From: DATBGS01 sp036557885
GTDB lineage: Bacteria; Chloroflexota; Ktedonobacteria; Ktedonobacterales; DATBGS01
Length of the DNA stretch: 40,650 nucleotides
Direction: 5' to 3'
Assembly: GCA_036557885.1 (NCBI GenBank)
Contig: DATBGS010000178.1
Span: 1-40,650, forward strand
The notes under the pieces were generated by a model. The model had not been told where the DNA came from. It worked only from the letters and a program-made list of their open reading frames with translations, and ran no database searches. Positions 1-7,351 of the stretch are shown piece by piece. Position 1 is the stretch's first letter; every line of letters begins with the position of its first letter. The translations under genes and the position numbers were made by a program.

Positions 1-290
1 CCCGGAAAGTCCGAAGCACGGGCCGTAAAATCAGTCCCGCCATGCCAGAACGCATAGGCATAACAGCCGTACTTGGCAGCATCGCTCGCCGGCTGCGACC
101 ACATTGCCGAAATGCCCAGCAGCAGCAACACGCCCATTCCTAGCACCGCCAGCACGCTTACCATTCCCCGCCCATTCAGCAAAGCATCAAACCAGCGTTG
201 CCAGCGAGCTATCGGCTGTAGGCCGTTTTGGGGCGCTGGCCCTGGCGGGCGCGCCATCTCAACCGAGGGCAGAGCCGTTTCTTCATCCAT
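1..290 (-). CDS. Membrane protein, N-terminal part, runs off the left edge
   Basis: An open frame begins with ATG at 290-288 and continues past base 1, giving 96 codons without a stop. The N-terminus is cytoplasmic-looking and proline-rich. It is followed by one clear hydrophobic segment at about residues 45-66 and then a YGCYAYAFWHG stretch. That pattern, a first membrane helix followed by an aromatic-rich loop, recalls the start of polytopic glycosyltransferase-like membrane proteins, but too little is visible to name a family. The start lies one base after the stop of the upstream CpXC gene, so the two are very likely co-transcribed and translationally coupled. Function is not assigned. 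Confidence 0.7.
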   Translation of the reverse strand, partial: MDEETALPSVEMARPPGPAPQNGLQPIARWQRWFDALLNGRGMVSVLAVLGMGVLLLLGISAMWSQPASDAAKYGCYAYAFWHGGTDFTARASDFP

Positions 291-291
291 C

Positions 292-975
292 TTATTGTCG
301 TGGCGCCAGTTCGCGCATCATCGCCCCAATCGCCCGACGCGGGCCATACAGCCAGACGGTATACCCGTCTGGCTCCTCCTCCACCTCAATCTGACACTCC
401 ATCTGCTGAGCCATCTGGCGCGCAATCGCCAAAAACCGCTGGCGTTCCTCCGGCTGGCGGCTGGTGCTGTTCAGCGCCAGCTTCCCCAAACGTTCCTCTG
501 GCAAGAGCAAACTGTTGACGAGCGTGCATAACTGTTCCACGCCAAAGATCACCTGAAGCGGCGGGGTTTCCGGTTCCAGACGTTCTTCCCCCTCCACGCT
601 CCCGCGTGCAGCTTCAGCGCCCGCTGCCCCTCCAGGGCGACGCCGGACCTGCTGCTCCTTCAGATACAGGCTCTGTTCCACCGCCCGCCCATACATGCGC
701 CGCAATTGCTCCAGCAACTGCTCGCGCTGTTCTTCTGGAAGGTCAGTGCGCGGGTGCACATAGGCAAACAATCCACGCGCCACATCATGGTACAGAAACG
801 GGCGCGCAATGGCCGCCCGCCGTCCGCAGTTGGGACAGGTAGCGATATTGAGCAAGCCAGCCAGCAAGGTATAAAGCAACTGCGGCTCCAGGGTCACATT
901 CACCGCCTCATAAACAGTCGCGGTAAACTCTGTGCCGCAGGAACACGTCATGTTACAAGGTTGAGATCGGCTCAT
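292..975 (-). CDS. CpXC domain protein
   Basis: The first 100 residues carry a CSCG motif, then a stretch reading EAVNVTLEPQL, then CPNCG and an LLYHD-like segment (FLYHDVARG). This is the layout of the uncharacterised CpXC domain (two Cys pairs that probably bind a metal). The rest is hydrophilic and partly helical, with no other domain I recognise. I chose the ATG at 975 because it overlaps, as ATGA, the stop of a possible 31-codon upstream frame, and because the Cys motif follows within a few residues. A GTG at 1032 would add 19 residues without a good ribosome site. It is probably in an operon with the membrane protein that begins one base after its stop. Function is unknown. Confidence 0.75.
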   Translation of the reverse strand: MSRSQPCNMTCSCGTEFTATVYEAVNVTLEPQLLYTLLAGLLNIATCPNCGRRAAIARPFLYHDVARGLFAYVHPRTDLPEEQREQLLEQLRRMYGRAVEQSLYLKEQQVRRRPGGAAGAEAARGSVEGEERLEPETPPLQVIFGVEQLCTLVNSLLLPEERLGKLALNSTSRQPEERQRFLAIARQMAQQMECQIEVEEEPDGYTVWLYGPRRAIGAMMRELAPRQ

Positions 976-1067
976 ACTACAACAACCCGTCTGGGGCAGA
1001 CCTCCAGCAGCGCATAGAGCAGCACCTCCCACGCTGAAGCGCCCAGGAAAGACTCTTCTGAAGTCAA
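972..1067 (-). CDS. Possible small upstream peptide (31 aa), coupled to the CpXC gene
   Basis: A TTG at 1067 preceded by AGGAG (4-base gap) opens a 31-codon frame whose TGA overlaps the ATG of the CpXC gene as ATGA. The peptide is mostly hydrophobic in its second half and ends in four valines. It may be a true small protein, a translational coupling device, or chance. Only the ribosome-site-like sequence and the overlap support it. Confidence 0.25.
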   Translation of the reverse strand: MTSEESFLGASAWEVLLYALLEVCPRRVVVV

Positions 1068-1129
1068 AAAACTCCTACCGCAACAACTATATCATATGCC
1101 GATCAAGCCGGAAGAAAATACGCAGAAAA

Positions 1130-1157
1130 AGGAGGCCGGGCATGCTACCCGGCCTCC
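1130..1157 (-). terminator. Rho-independent terminator of the phosphatase gene
   Basis: A perfect 10-bp stem (GGAGGCCGGG against CCCGGCCTCC, 7-base loop) is followed on the minus strand by a run of five T. It lies 43 bases downstream of the phosphatase stop. A second short palindrome, TTGCGCTAGCGCAA, sits at 1161-1174 between the stop and this stem. Confidence 0.85.
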
Positions 1158-1200
1158 CAATTGCGCTAGCGCAACCGCGTGAAATCACTCGCTGGATGGA

Positions 1201-3357
1201 TTAGACGTTCTCGGCCAGCGCGTGCACCTGCGCCAGCAATTGCTTCGCCTGGTCAACGAGTTGCTTTGCGGCACCCTCATTAATCGCCTGACCATTGAAC
1301 TCCGCATTTTCCAGCATGGACAGCATCTGAGCAGCCAGACCATCGCGCGTCGTCGTGAACTGGCTCAGTTGCCCTTCCAGATCGGTGTAGGTCGCATCGT
1401 TGGCTGCATTGCTCTCCAGAGCCGCCGTCGAAATCGCCAGGCTATCCAGGCCCAGTTGATTCAGCGGCGCATCAATTTCCTTGAGCGCCTCAGCCAGGCG
1501 GCGCAGCGTCTCCGCGTGCGCCTTCAAGCTCGCTGGCAATGCCCAGGAATCAATAAACCCAAAGAGCGTGCGCCCCTGATGGGCGTAGTCATCCTTCAGA
1601 CGCAGCAGAGCCAGCATCGTCGGGCGAATATCGGTATGATCGGACCACGTGCCATCCGTCACCCCCAGGTGGCGAATACCAGGGCCAACCATTCCCAACC
1701 AGGTCGTTACGATGTCAGACTGGACATCGCCATGATTCCAGGCAAAGCCCGGCTGCTCGATGACACATGGTGGGAAAGTCGGTAGATCACACTTTGCGGA
1801 TGACGCAAACAGGAAGTAGTCGGGGTTGGCAAACAGCGTAAACGTCGGCGTGCGCGCCGGGTCTGCTGTCACCATATGCAGCAGATTCATCTCCACAGGA
1901 TCGGCCATGAACTGCGTCAGCGTATCCGTGTTGCCCGTAATGGAGTTCTGGGCCGTCAGTTGACCCGTTGCCCGCTCAAAGTTGCGCGTCACCGGGTCGG
2001 TAGAAGCCGGATTGCCGGTAATGTACACCGTCGGTGCATCGTCGCTGTGGACGGTAAATGACGTGGTGATGCCCTGCTGTGTTGACAGCAAGCCAGCCAG
2101 ATTCCCATTGAGTTCACCAATCTGGCTATAGGTGCAGGGGACCGTCACGCCATCGCAGTTTGCCGGGCTGGGCGGGCCGCCCACAAAGTGGTCGCCCTCA
2201 TCGGCAGTGAAGACAAAAAGCGTGTTGCTCTGATTGATGCCATCGCTGGCAAGCCGGGCAAAGAACTTCCCGAACGCATCATTGTACGCGGCCAGCGCCG
2301 AGACATAGCCTGCCTGCCCAGGGCCAAAGGCTGGGCCGGTCTGGTGGAAATCATGCGCATCGGAGATATAGGCATACGTCACCGGCACGCCATGTTCCTG
2401 CATCTGCGCCACATAGCTCAACGACACAGCCGCCGACATGCCATCAAAGCCAGGGAAACCCACATGGCCGGTGGGGTCTTGAATGACATTGCCGTTCAGG
2501 TCCAACACCGGACCATTCGGGCTGATGACCGGCTGAGTATACTTGGCCCCAAACAGACCATTGAAGCCGGTATAGCCGCCTGGCTCATCTGGCAGCCTGT
2601 CGGCCCGCGCATTGGGGCCAGAGCAGGTCGCGTTGCCCTGCGCGCAGTGAATGCCAATGCCCACAAAATCCGCAAACGCCTGCCCAGGGTTTGCAGTTAC
2701 CTCAGCCGCCTCCGGGGAGTTCGCCCCAAAGACAGTGGGCACATCAATGCCAGTATTCTCCAGAATCGTGTTGGCTGTTGCCACCGCGCCAACGTTGCAG
2801 CCCGCGCGGGTATAGGGCACCCAGGGAGCAGGTGCATTCTTGCCCTGTGCCGTCAGCATATTGGGCAGCGTATCCGTCGGGACGGCGGGGTTGGAGGGAT
2901 CAAAGAGCGGTGCAGTCCAGTAGGCAAATGAGACACCCGTATTGGTCCTGCCGTTTGGCAGGTAATAGCGGAAGCTGTTGCTCACCGGCACCCCGTGATC
3001 GCTGCCATACACCCCAGTCAGCGACGTGAGAATATCGGTAGCAGTATGCGAAATGAGAGGGGTATGGTGGTTGTCATCCATCACACCATTTTGGGTGATA
3101 AAGTTGAGCAGGTTGGGCATCTGCTCCAGATCAGAGGGAACATTGGGATTATCGCGGGTAAAGTGGGTATTGTCGAACTGGACATAAATGACATGGCTAA
3201 TACTATTATTCGGGCCAAGACTACAAGAACTACTATCGGCAGCTTTTGCATGGTTCATGAAAAGCTGCGCTGCCCCAGCCAGACCAAGCACCACGACTAA
3301 GACGGCGGCAGCAATCCGCATGATTGGCCGCTTCCAGAGATAGCCTATCCGATCCAT
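1201..3357 (-). CDS. Exported alkaline-phosphatase-superfamily protein
   Basis: 718 residues from the ATG at 3357, which has an AAGGA ribosome site 6-7 bases upstream. Residues 1-40 form a basic start plus a hydrophobic core ending near AKA-AD, so a signal peptide or membrane anchor is likely. The body resembles metal-dependent alkaline phosphatase-type hydrolases. It has an early FDNTHF segment, a conserved Thr-rich HTPLISHTATD stretch that could hold the nucleophile, a DAHDFH segment, and a metal-type DEGDHF motif, with a WNHGD motif further on. The last 130 residues are helical and likely a separate C-terminal module. The substrate is unknown; phosphodiesters or phosphate monoesters are possible. 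The gene stands alone between a terminator and a long leader (3358-3591) that is shared with mltG. Confidence 0.75.
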   Translation of the reverse strand: MDRIGYLWKRPIMRIAAAVLVVVLGLAGAAQLFMNHAKAADSSSCSLGPNNSISHVIYVQFDNTHFTRDNPNVPSDLEQMPNLLNFITQNGVMDDNHHTPLISHTATDILTSLTGVYGSDHGVPVSNSFRYYLPNGRTNTGVSFAYWTAPLFDPSNPAVPTDTLPNMLTAQGKNAPAPWVPYTRAGCNVGAVATANTILENTGIDVPTVFGANSPEAAEVTANPGQAFADFVGIGIHCAQGNATCSGPNARADRLPDEPGGYTGFNGLFGAKYTQPVISPNGPVLDLNGNVIQDPTGHVGFPGFDGMSAAVSLSYVAQMQEHGVPVTYAYISDAHDFHQTGPAFGPGQAGYVSALAAYNDAFGKFFARLASDGINQSNTLFVFTADEGDHFVGGPPSPANCDGVTVPCTYSQIGELNGNLAGLLSTQQGITTSFTVHSDDAPTVYITGNPASTDPVTRNFERATGQLTAQNSITGNTDTLTQFMADPVEMNLLHMVTADPARTPTFTLFANPDYFLFASSAKCDLPTFPPCVIEQPGFAWNHGDVQSDIVTTWLGMVGPGIRHLGVTDGTWSDHTDIRPTMLALLRLKDDYAHQGRTLFGFIDSWALPASLKAHAETLRRLAEALKEIDAPLNQLGLDSLAISTAALESNAANDATYTDLEGQLSQFTTTRDGLAAQMLSMLENAEFNGQAINEGAAKQLVDQAKQLLAQVHALAENV

Positions 3358-3591
3358 AGAAAATCCTTTCTGGTTACTCTTCCCCTGAGGAGGGGTGATA
3401 AAGAAAGGCCGCCCCAGGCGGGATAGTTCCCCTTGCGGGGTCAGGCAGAAAAGTGCGGTTTCCACCCACTGCCAGAGATGGCTGGCACCCCTACGCCGCA
3501 CCGCGTGCATCTTCCTCGTCGAAGTTATGGAACGGTTTGTAAATAGACAGTACCGACCAGACCCTGTTCCAGAGAAAGCCGGATACTCCCT
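3358..3591 (-). promoter_or_regulatory. Structured leader RNA of the phosphatase gene, shared with mltG
   Basis: About 230 bases upstream of the start hold no gene but several collinear blocks found again before mltG. In minus-strand order these are AGGGAGTATCC (3591-3581), GGAACAGGGTCT (3570-3559), an ACCG...ATAACT..GACGAGGA block (3536-3513), AGTGGGTGG (3470-3462), the tetraloop hairpin CCCCGCAAGGGG (3440-3429) and CTTTCTTT (3407-3400). Other visible stems are TGCCAG/CTGGCA enclosed by GTGCGG/CCGCAC, and CCCCTcctcAGGGG near the ribosome site. An AT-rich -10-like stretch (TATAGATAAT) lies just before the first block, so the transcript may begin with the element. Confidence 0.65.
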
Positions 3592-3694
3592 TACATTATC
3601 TATAACGGGTGAAGAAGCGATAAAGAACAGGTTAAAATTGTGGTTGAATTGTGGGTGATCTGGTTGCAACCTTCGTCAAAGAAAGGGGCCTCGT

Positions 3695-4414
3695 ATGGAA
3701 CTTCGTCAGGCCGTCGTCGCCGTCACCGGCGCCAGCAAAGGCATTGGCCGCGAAACTGTGCTGGCCTTTGCGCGGGCGGGCGCATATGTTGTTGGTGGCT
3801 CCCGCAATCTGGAGGCGCTGGCTGAGCTTCAATCCGAAGCGCGCGCCCTTGGCGCCCCAGGGGCGCTCATGCTGCCGCTAGACGTGCGCGACCCCACGCA
3901 ATGCCAGGCATGTATTGACCAGACTGTCAACATGTTTGGGCAGATAGATGTGCTCGTCAACAACGCCGGGTTAGGCTTTTATGGACCAGTCGCCACCACC
4001 AGCGACGAGGAATGGCAGGCGACCATGCGCACCAATCTGGATGGCGTGTTTTATTGCACCCGTGCCGCGCTTGGACCCATGCTGTCGCGCGGCAGCGGGC
4101 ACATCCTGCTGCTTTCCTCTGGACTAGGGAAGCAGGCGCGTGCCAATCAAGCCGCCTACAGCGCCTCCAAGTTTGCCCTTCAGGGCTTTGGCGAGGCCCT
4201 GCGCCAGGAAGTACAGCCGCAGGGCGTGCGCGTCACCCTCATCGCCCCTGGCTACGTGGATACCGATTTCCGCGCCACCCATCGCAACCGCCCCAACGTC
4301 CCGCAGCCGGAGCGCATGCTCAGCGCCCGCGACGTAGCTGAAGCCATCGTTTGGGCAACCCAGGCTTCGCCCACAGCCCTGCCATCTGAAATCGTCTTGC
4401 TTCCCGGCAGATGA
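3695..4414 (+). CDS. Short-chain dehydrogenase/reductase (SDR)
   Basis: 239 residues, the normal length of a classical SDR. The nucleotide-binding motif TGASKGIG is at residues 11-18, NNAG at 89-92, and the catalytic YSASK at 155-159 with an LLLSS serine before it. It should be a cytoplasmic NAD(P)(H)-dependent oxidoreductase acting on an alcohol or ketone; the substrate cannot be read from the sequence. The ATG at 3695 has an AAAGGGG ribosome site upstream. It is divergent from the phosphatase gene and separated from the next gene by that gene's own promoter, so it is probably a single-gene unit. Confidence 0.9.
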   Translation: MELRQAVVAVTGASKGIGRETVLAFARAGAYVVGGSRNLEALAELQSEARALGAPGALMLPLDVRDPTQCQACIDQTVNMFGQIDVLVNNAGLGFYGPVATTSDEEWQATMRTNLDGVFYCTRAALGPMLSRGSGHILLLSSGLGKQARANQAAYSASKFALQGFGEALRQEVQPQGVRVTLIAPGYVDTDFRATHRNRPNVPQPERMLSARDVAEAIVWATQASPTALPSEIVLLPGR

Positions 4415-4474
4415 AAGAAAAAGCATCTGCTGGAGGATTTAAACATTCCTTTGCAATTTTTTTACAGAAACAGA

Positions 4475-4503
4475 TTGACAACTGCGCATTCTTCGGGTAA
4501 TAT
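4475..4503 (+). promoter_or_regulatory. Sigma-70-type promoter of the ArsR/inositol synthase unit
   Basis: TTGACA at 4475-4480, a 17-base spacer, and TAATAT at 4498-4503: close to the ideal housekeeping promoter. Transcription should begin near 4510, which leaves a leader of about 90 bases before the ATG at 4604. Confidence 0.75.
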
Positions 4504-4550
4504 ATCAAGGAACGTTTATATGGGGACCGTTTATATAGAAATTCTTGATA
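4503..4550 (+). repeat. Direct and inverted repeats over the start of the ArsR transcript
   Basis: GTTTATAT occurs at 4514-4521 and again at 4529-4536. A 7-base inverted repeat flanks the pair: TATCAAG at 4503-4509 and CTTGATA at 4544-4550. The cluster overlaps the -10 box and the expected first transcribed bases, the usual place for a repressor operator. Autoregulation by the ArsR-type protein encoded next is the simplest reading, but it is an inference. Confidence 0.45.
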
Positions 4551-4603
4551 CATTGCGCACAACGGACCCCACCTGGCACCCTGAAACGAGGCAGAAACGC
4601 CCT

Positions 4604-4966
4604 ATGAGCGAATGGCTGGAAGCAGACGATCTCATCGACCTGAAAAAGATGCTCAGAGCGTTGGCCGATGTTGCGCGGCTCAACATCGTGCATCATCTGG
4701 CCGACCAACGCGAAGTCAACGTCACCGAAATCTGCCAGTCGCTCGGCATCAGTCAGCCCCTGGTATCCTGGCATCTGGCGATGCTGCGCCGGGCCGAACT
4801 GGTCAGAACCCGACGTCTTGGCCGACAGGTATACTGCTCGCTGGACCTGCCACGTTTCCGGCTCTGCCAGCACTGGCTGGCACAGATCATCGAACCTGAC
4901 GCCGGAGAGCTGGAACAGGCGAACCAGAACCTCCACACTGAGCCAGCGCAGCCACAACATACATAA
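4604..4966 (+). CDS. ArsR-type winged-helix transcriptional regulator
   Basis: 120 residues from the ATG at 4604. The core fits an ArsR/SmtB-like DNA-binding domain: an LADVARLNIVHHLA helix, then VTEICQSLGISQPLVSWHLAMLRRAELV as helix-turn-helix and recognition helix, then a wing ending in RQVYCSL. No Cys-rich metal-binding motif of the classical ELCVCDL kind is present, so it may sense something other than a metal. An upstream in-frame ATG at 4520 has an AAGGA site but lies only about 10 bases from the predicted transcript start, so I prefer 4604. The inositol-phosphate synthase gene begins 24 bases after its stop, so it may control inositol lipid synthesis. Confidence 0.8.
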   Translation: MSEWLEADDLIDLKKMLRALADVARLNIVHHLADQREVNVTEICQSLGISQPLVSWHLAMLRRAELVRTRRLGRQVYCSLDLPRFRLCQHWLAQIIEPDAGELEQANQNLHTEPAQPQHT

Positions 4967-4990
4967 ATTGAGAAAAGGAGACCAAAAAAC

Positions 4991-6151
4991 TTGGGTAAGA
5001 ACGGAAAAGTCCGGGTAGCCATCGTCGGAGTAGGCAACTGCGCCTCATCGCTGGTGCAGGGTGTGCACTACTATCGCAATGCCAGCGAAGACGAGTTTAT
5101 CCCTGGGTTAATGCACGTCAATCTGGGCGGCTATCACGTCCGCGACATTGAATTTGTCGCCGCCTTTGATATTGACAAGAACAAAGTCGGCAAAGACCTG
5201 GGCGAAGCCATCTACTCCACTCCCAATAACACCTATCGCTTTGCGGATGTACCTGAGGTGGGCGTTAAAGTCAGCCGGGGCATGACCCACGATGGCCTGG
5301 GCAAATACCTCTCCAAAGTCATCACCAAAGCCCCTGGGTCCACCGCCGACATCGTAAAAATCCTCAAGGACACTGGCACCGACGTGGTGGTGAACTACCT
5401 CCCTGTTGGCAGCGAAACCGCCACCAAGTGGTATGTGGAGCAGGTCTTGCAGGCTGGCTGTGGCTTCGTCAACTGCATCCCCGTCTTCATCGCCCGCGAA
5501 GCCTACTGGCGCAACCGCTTTGAGCAAGCCAAACTGCCCATCGTCGGCGACGACATCAAGAGCCAGGTGGGAGCCACCATTGTCCATCGCATGCTCACCC
5601 GTCTCTTCCGCGAGCGCGGCGTGCGCCTGGAGCGCACCAGCCAGTTGAATGTTGGCGGCAACACCGACTTCCTCAACATGCTGGAGCGCGAGCGGCTGGA
5701 ATCCAAGAAAATCTCCAAGACCAACGCCGTCACCAGCCAGCTGGACTACGACCTCGGCGCCGACAACGTGCACATTGGCCCCAGCGATTATGTTGCCTGG
5801 TTGACTGACCGCAAATGGGCCTACATCCGCCTGGAAGGGCGCACCTTTGGCGATGTCCCGCTCAACGTCGAACTGAAGTTGGAGGTCTGGGATTCCCCCA
5901 ACTCTGCCGGAGTCGTCATTGACGCGCTGCGCTGCGCGAAGCTGGCGAAAGATCGCGGCATTGGCGGAGCGCTGATGGGTCCATCTGGCTACTTCATGAA
6001 ATCGCCACCCGTCCAGTATCACGATGAAGAAGCCCGGCGCATGACCGAAGAGTTCATCACCGAGCACAGCCGCACCGAGCAAGAAGTAAAGGGCAACGGC
6101 AAGCACGAAGTCGCGCCAGAGGTTGTCCGCGACCTGCCCACGCACAACTAG
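4991..6151 (+). CDS. ino1: Inositol-3-phosphate synthase
   Basis: Makes 1L-myo-inositol 3-phosphate from glucose 6-phosphate with bound NAD+, the first step toward inositol lipids. 386 residues, slightly longer than the actinobacterial enzyme. The N-terminus carries the NAD-binding VGVGNCASSL motif. Later come the conserved VGDDIKSQVGAT segment, LNVGGNTDF, and the lysine-rich ESKKISKTNAV segment of the active site. The start is a TTG at 4991 preceded by AAGGAG at a 10-base spacing; no ATG fits the conserved N-terminus. It sits directly after the ArsR-type regulator and ahead of lipid acyltransferase, glycosyltransferase and phosphatidyltransferase genes, which supports a role in phosphatidylinositol synthesis. 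Confidence 0.93.
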   Translation: MGKNGKVRVAIVGVGNCASSLVQGVHYYRNASEDEFIPGLMHVNLGGYHVRDIEFVAAFDIDKNKVGKDLGEAIYSTPNNTYRFADVPEVGVKVSRGMTHDGLGKYLSKVITKAPGSTADIVKILKDTGTDVVVNYLPVGSETATKWYVEQVLQAGCGFVNCIPVFIAREAYWRNRFEQAKLPIVGDDIKSQVGATIVHRMLTRLFRERGVRLERTSQLNVGGNTDFLNMLERERLESKKISKTNAVTSQLDYDLGADNVHIGPSDYVAWLTDRKWAYIRLEGRTFGDVPLNVELKLEVWDSPNSAGVVIDALRCAKLAKDRGIGGALMGPSGYFMKSPPVQYHDEEARRMTEEFITEHSRTEQEVKGNGKHEVAPEVVRDLPTHN

Positions 6152-6190
6152 GGAAACCCACTAGTAAAGGAAGCGCAACGTTGCAGGCAT

Positions 6191-6232
6191 GTCTGGGAAA
6201 GAGCGAGCGCACGCATCTCCTCTTCCCCAGAC
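6191..6232 (+). other. Long hairpin in the 249-base gap after ino1
   Basis: GTCTGGGAAAGAG (6191-6203) pairs with CTCTTCCCCAGAC (6220-6232), 12 of 13 positions. No T-run follows on the plus strand, so it is not a standard terminator. It may attenuate or stabilise the transcript. The rest of the gap, 6152-6400, shows no convincing gene. Confidence 0.5.
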
Positions 6233-6400
6233 TGGCTGGAAGTATCCAACCCCTGCCCTCGTCCGTTCTACGAAGCAGAATCCGTAACCAGAAACAGAGA
6301 CGCTCCTACCTGGTACGGTCTGGCAAAGTGCTCTTTGATCGGATAAGAGGGAATCAACGTCATCCTTCGCAAGCGCTCACACTAGAAGGCAGCATCGTAT

Positions 6401-7351
6401 ATGGTCTACTGGCTTCTCCGTAGTGCAACCTGGCTGATACGCTGGATTCCCAGCACACCACGACAGGCCATAGGGGGTTTGCTCTGTCAGGCAGTGTATT
6501 GGGGATGGCCGGAAAAACGGCGCAACACGATTGACAACATGGCGCATGTGCTGGGCCGTCCTGCCACAGATCGCCAGGTGCGTCGCCTGGCCCGTCGGTC
6601 CTGGCGCAACTATGGCCGCTATGTGGCAGATTTCCTCAACTTTCCCAACATCACCGGCCAACAACTATTAGCCCACCTGGAGGACCAGACCCCCTTTGAA
6701 GGGGGCTGGCCGCAAGTAACCAGGACGGCGCTGGCGCGCGGCAAAGGCGTCCTGGTGGTCACGGCCCATTTCGGCAACTGGGATGTTGCTGGCTCGCTGT
6801 TTGCCTCCTATTTCACGTTTTCAGCCATCGCAGAAACATTCAAAGACCCGCGCCTGAACGACCTCATCCAGTCCCAGCGCCTGCAAAAGGGCATGCAGAT
6901 TATCCCAATGGAGGGCAGCGGCACGCGCAAAGTGCTGCGGGCGCTGCACCAGTCGGAAATCGTCGCCATCCTGGTTGATCGGCCACTCACCGCCAAAGAT
7001 GGCGTCCCCATCACTTTTTTTGGGCAGACCACCTACGTGCCTGGCGGACCTGCGGCGCTGGCGCTGAAAACGGGAGCTGCCATCGTGCCTGGCTTTGCCT
7101 GGTACGCCGATACCCCACGCGGCGCATTTCACACCACCGTCTGGGAGCCAATTATCGCTGAGCCAGAGCCAGGCAAAAGCCAGGAAGAACGGATACGCAA
7201 CCTGACGCAACGTATTTATGACGCCATAGAAGCCATCATTCGCGCCCATCCTGACCAGTGGTTTATGTTTCGCGCATTCTGGCCGCCAACGCCAACAGCC
7301 ACACCAGAGACATCACCGGAGCCGCTTCCCCTGGAGGCGCGTTCACTATGA
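6401..7351 (+). CDS. LpxL/PatA-like lysophospholipid acyltransferase 1
   Basis: 316 residues of the family that includes lipid A acyltransferases (LpxL/HtrB) and the mycobacterial PIM acyltransferase PatA. The catalytic H-X4-D motif is HFGNWD at residues 123-128. Further family features are a VDRPLTAKDGVPITFFG stretch and the GPAALALKTGAAIVP stretch. The N-terminal 30 residues are hydrophobic and should associate with the membrane. In this neighbourhood (inositol synthase upstream; PHP, PimA-like and phosphatidyltransferase genes downstream) the likely job is acylation of an inositol- or mannose-containing phospholipid. Its TGA overlaps the ATG of the next acyltransferase (ATGA). Confidence 0.88.
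   Translation: MVYWLLRSATWLIRWIPSTPRQAIGGLLCQAVYWGWPEKRRNTIDNMAHVLGRPATDRQVRRLARRSWRNYGRYVADFLNFPNITGQQLLAHLEDQTPFEGGWPQVTRTALARGKGVLVVTAHFGNWDVAGSLFASYFTFSAIAETFKDPRLNDLIQSQRLQKGMQIIPMEGSGTRKVLRALHQSEIVAILVDRPLTAKDGVPITFFGQTTYVPGGPAALALKTGAAIVPGFAWYADTPRGAFHTTVWEPIIAEPEPGKSQEERIRNLTQRIYDAIEAIIRAHPDQWFMFRAFWPPTPTATPETSPEPLPLEARSL

Noticed and set aside
1..22. An RNase P-like GGAAAGTCCG string
   Set aside because: It lies in an open coding frame on the minus strand and none of the other conserved RNase P RNA blocks are near.
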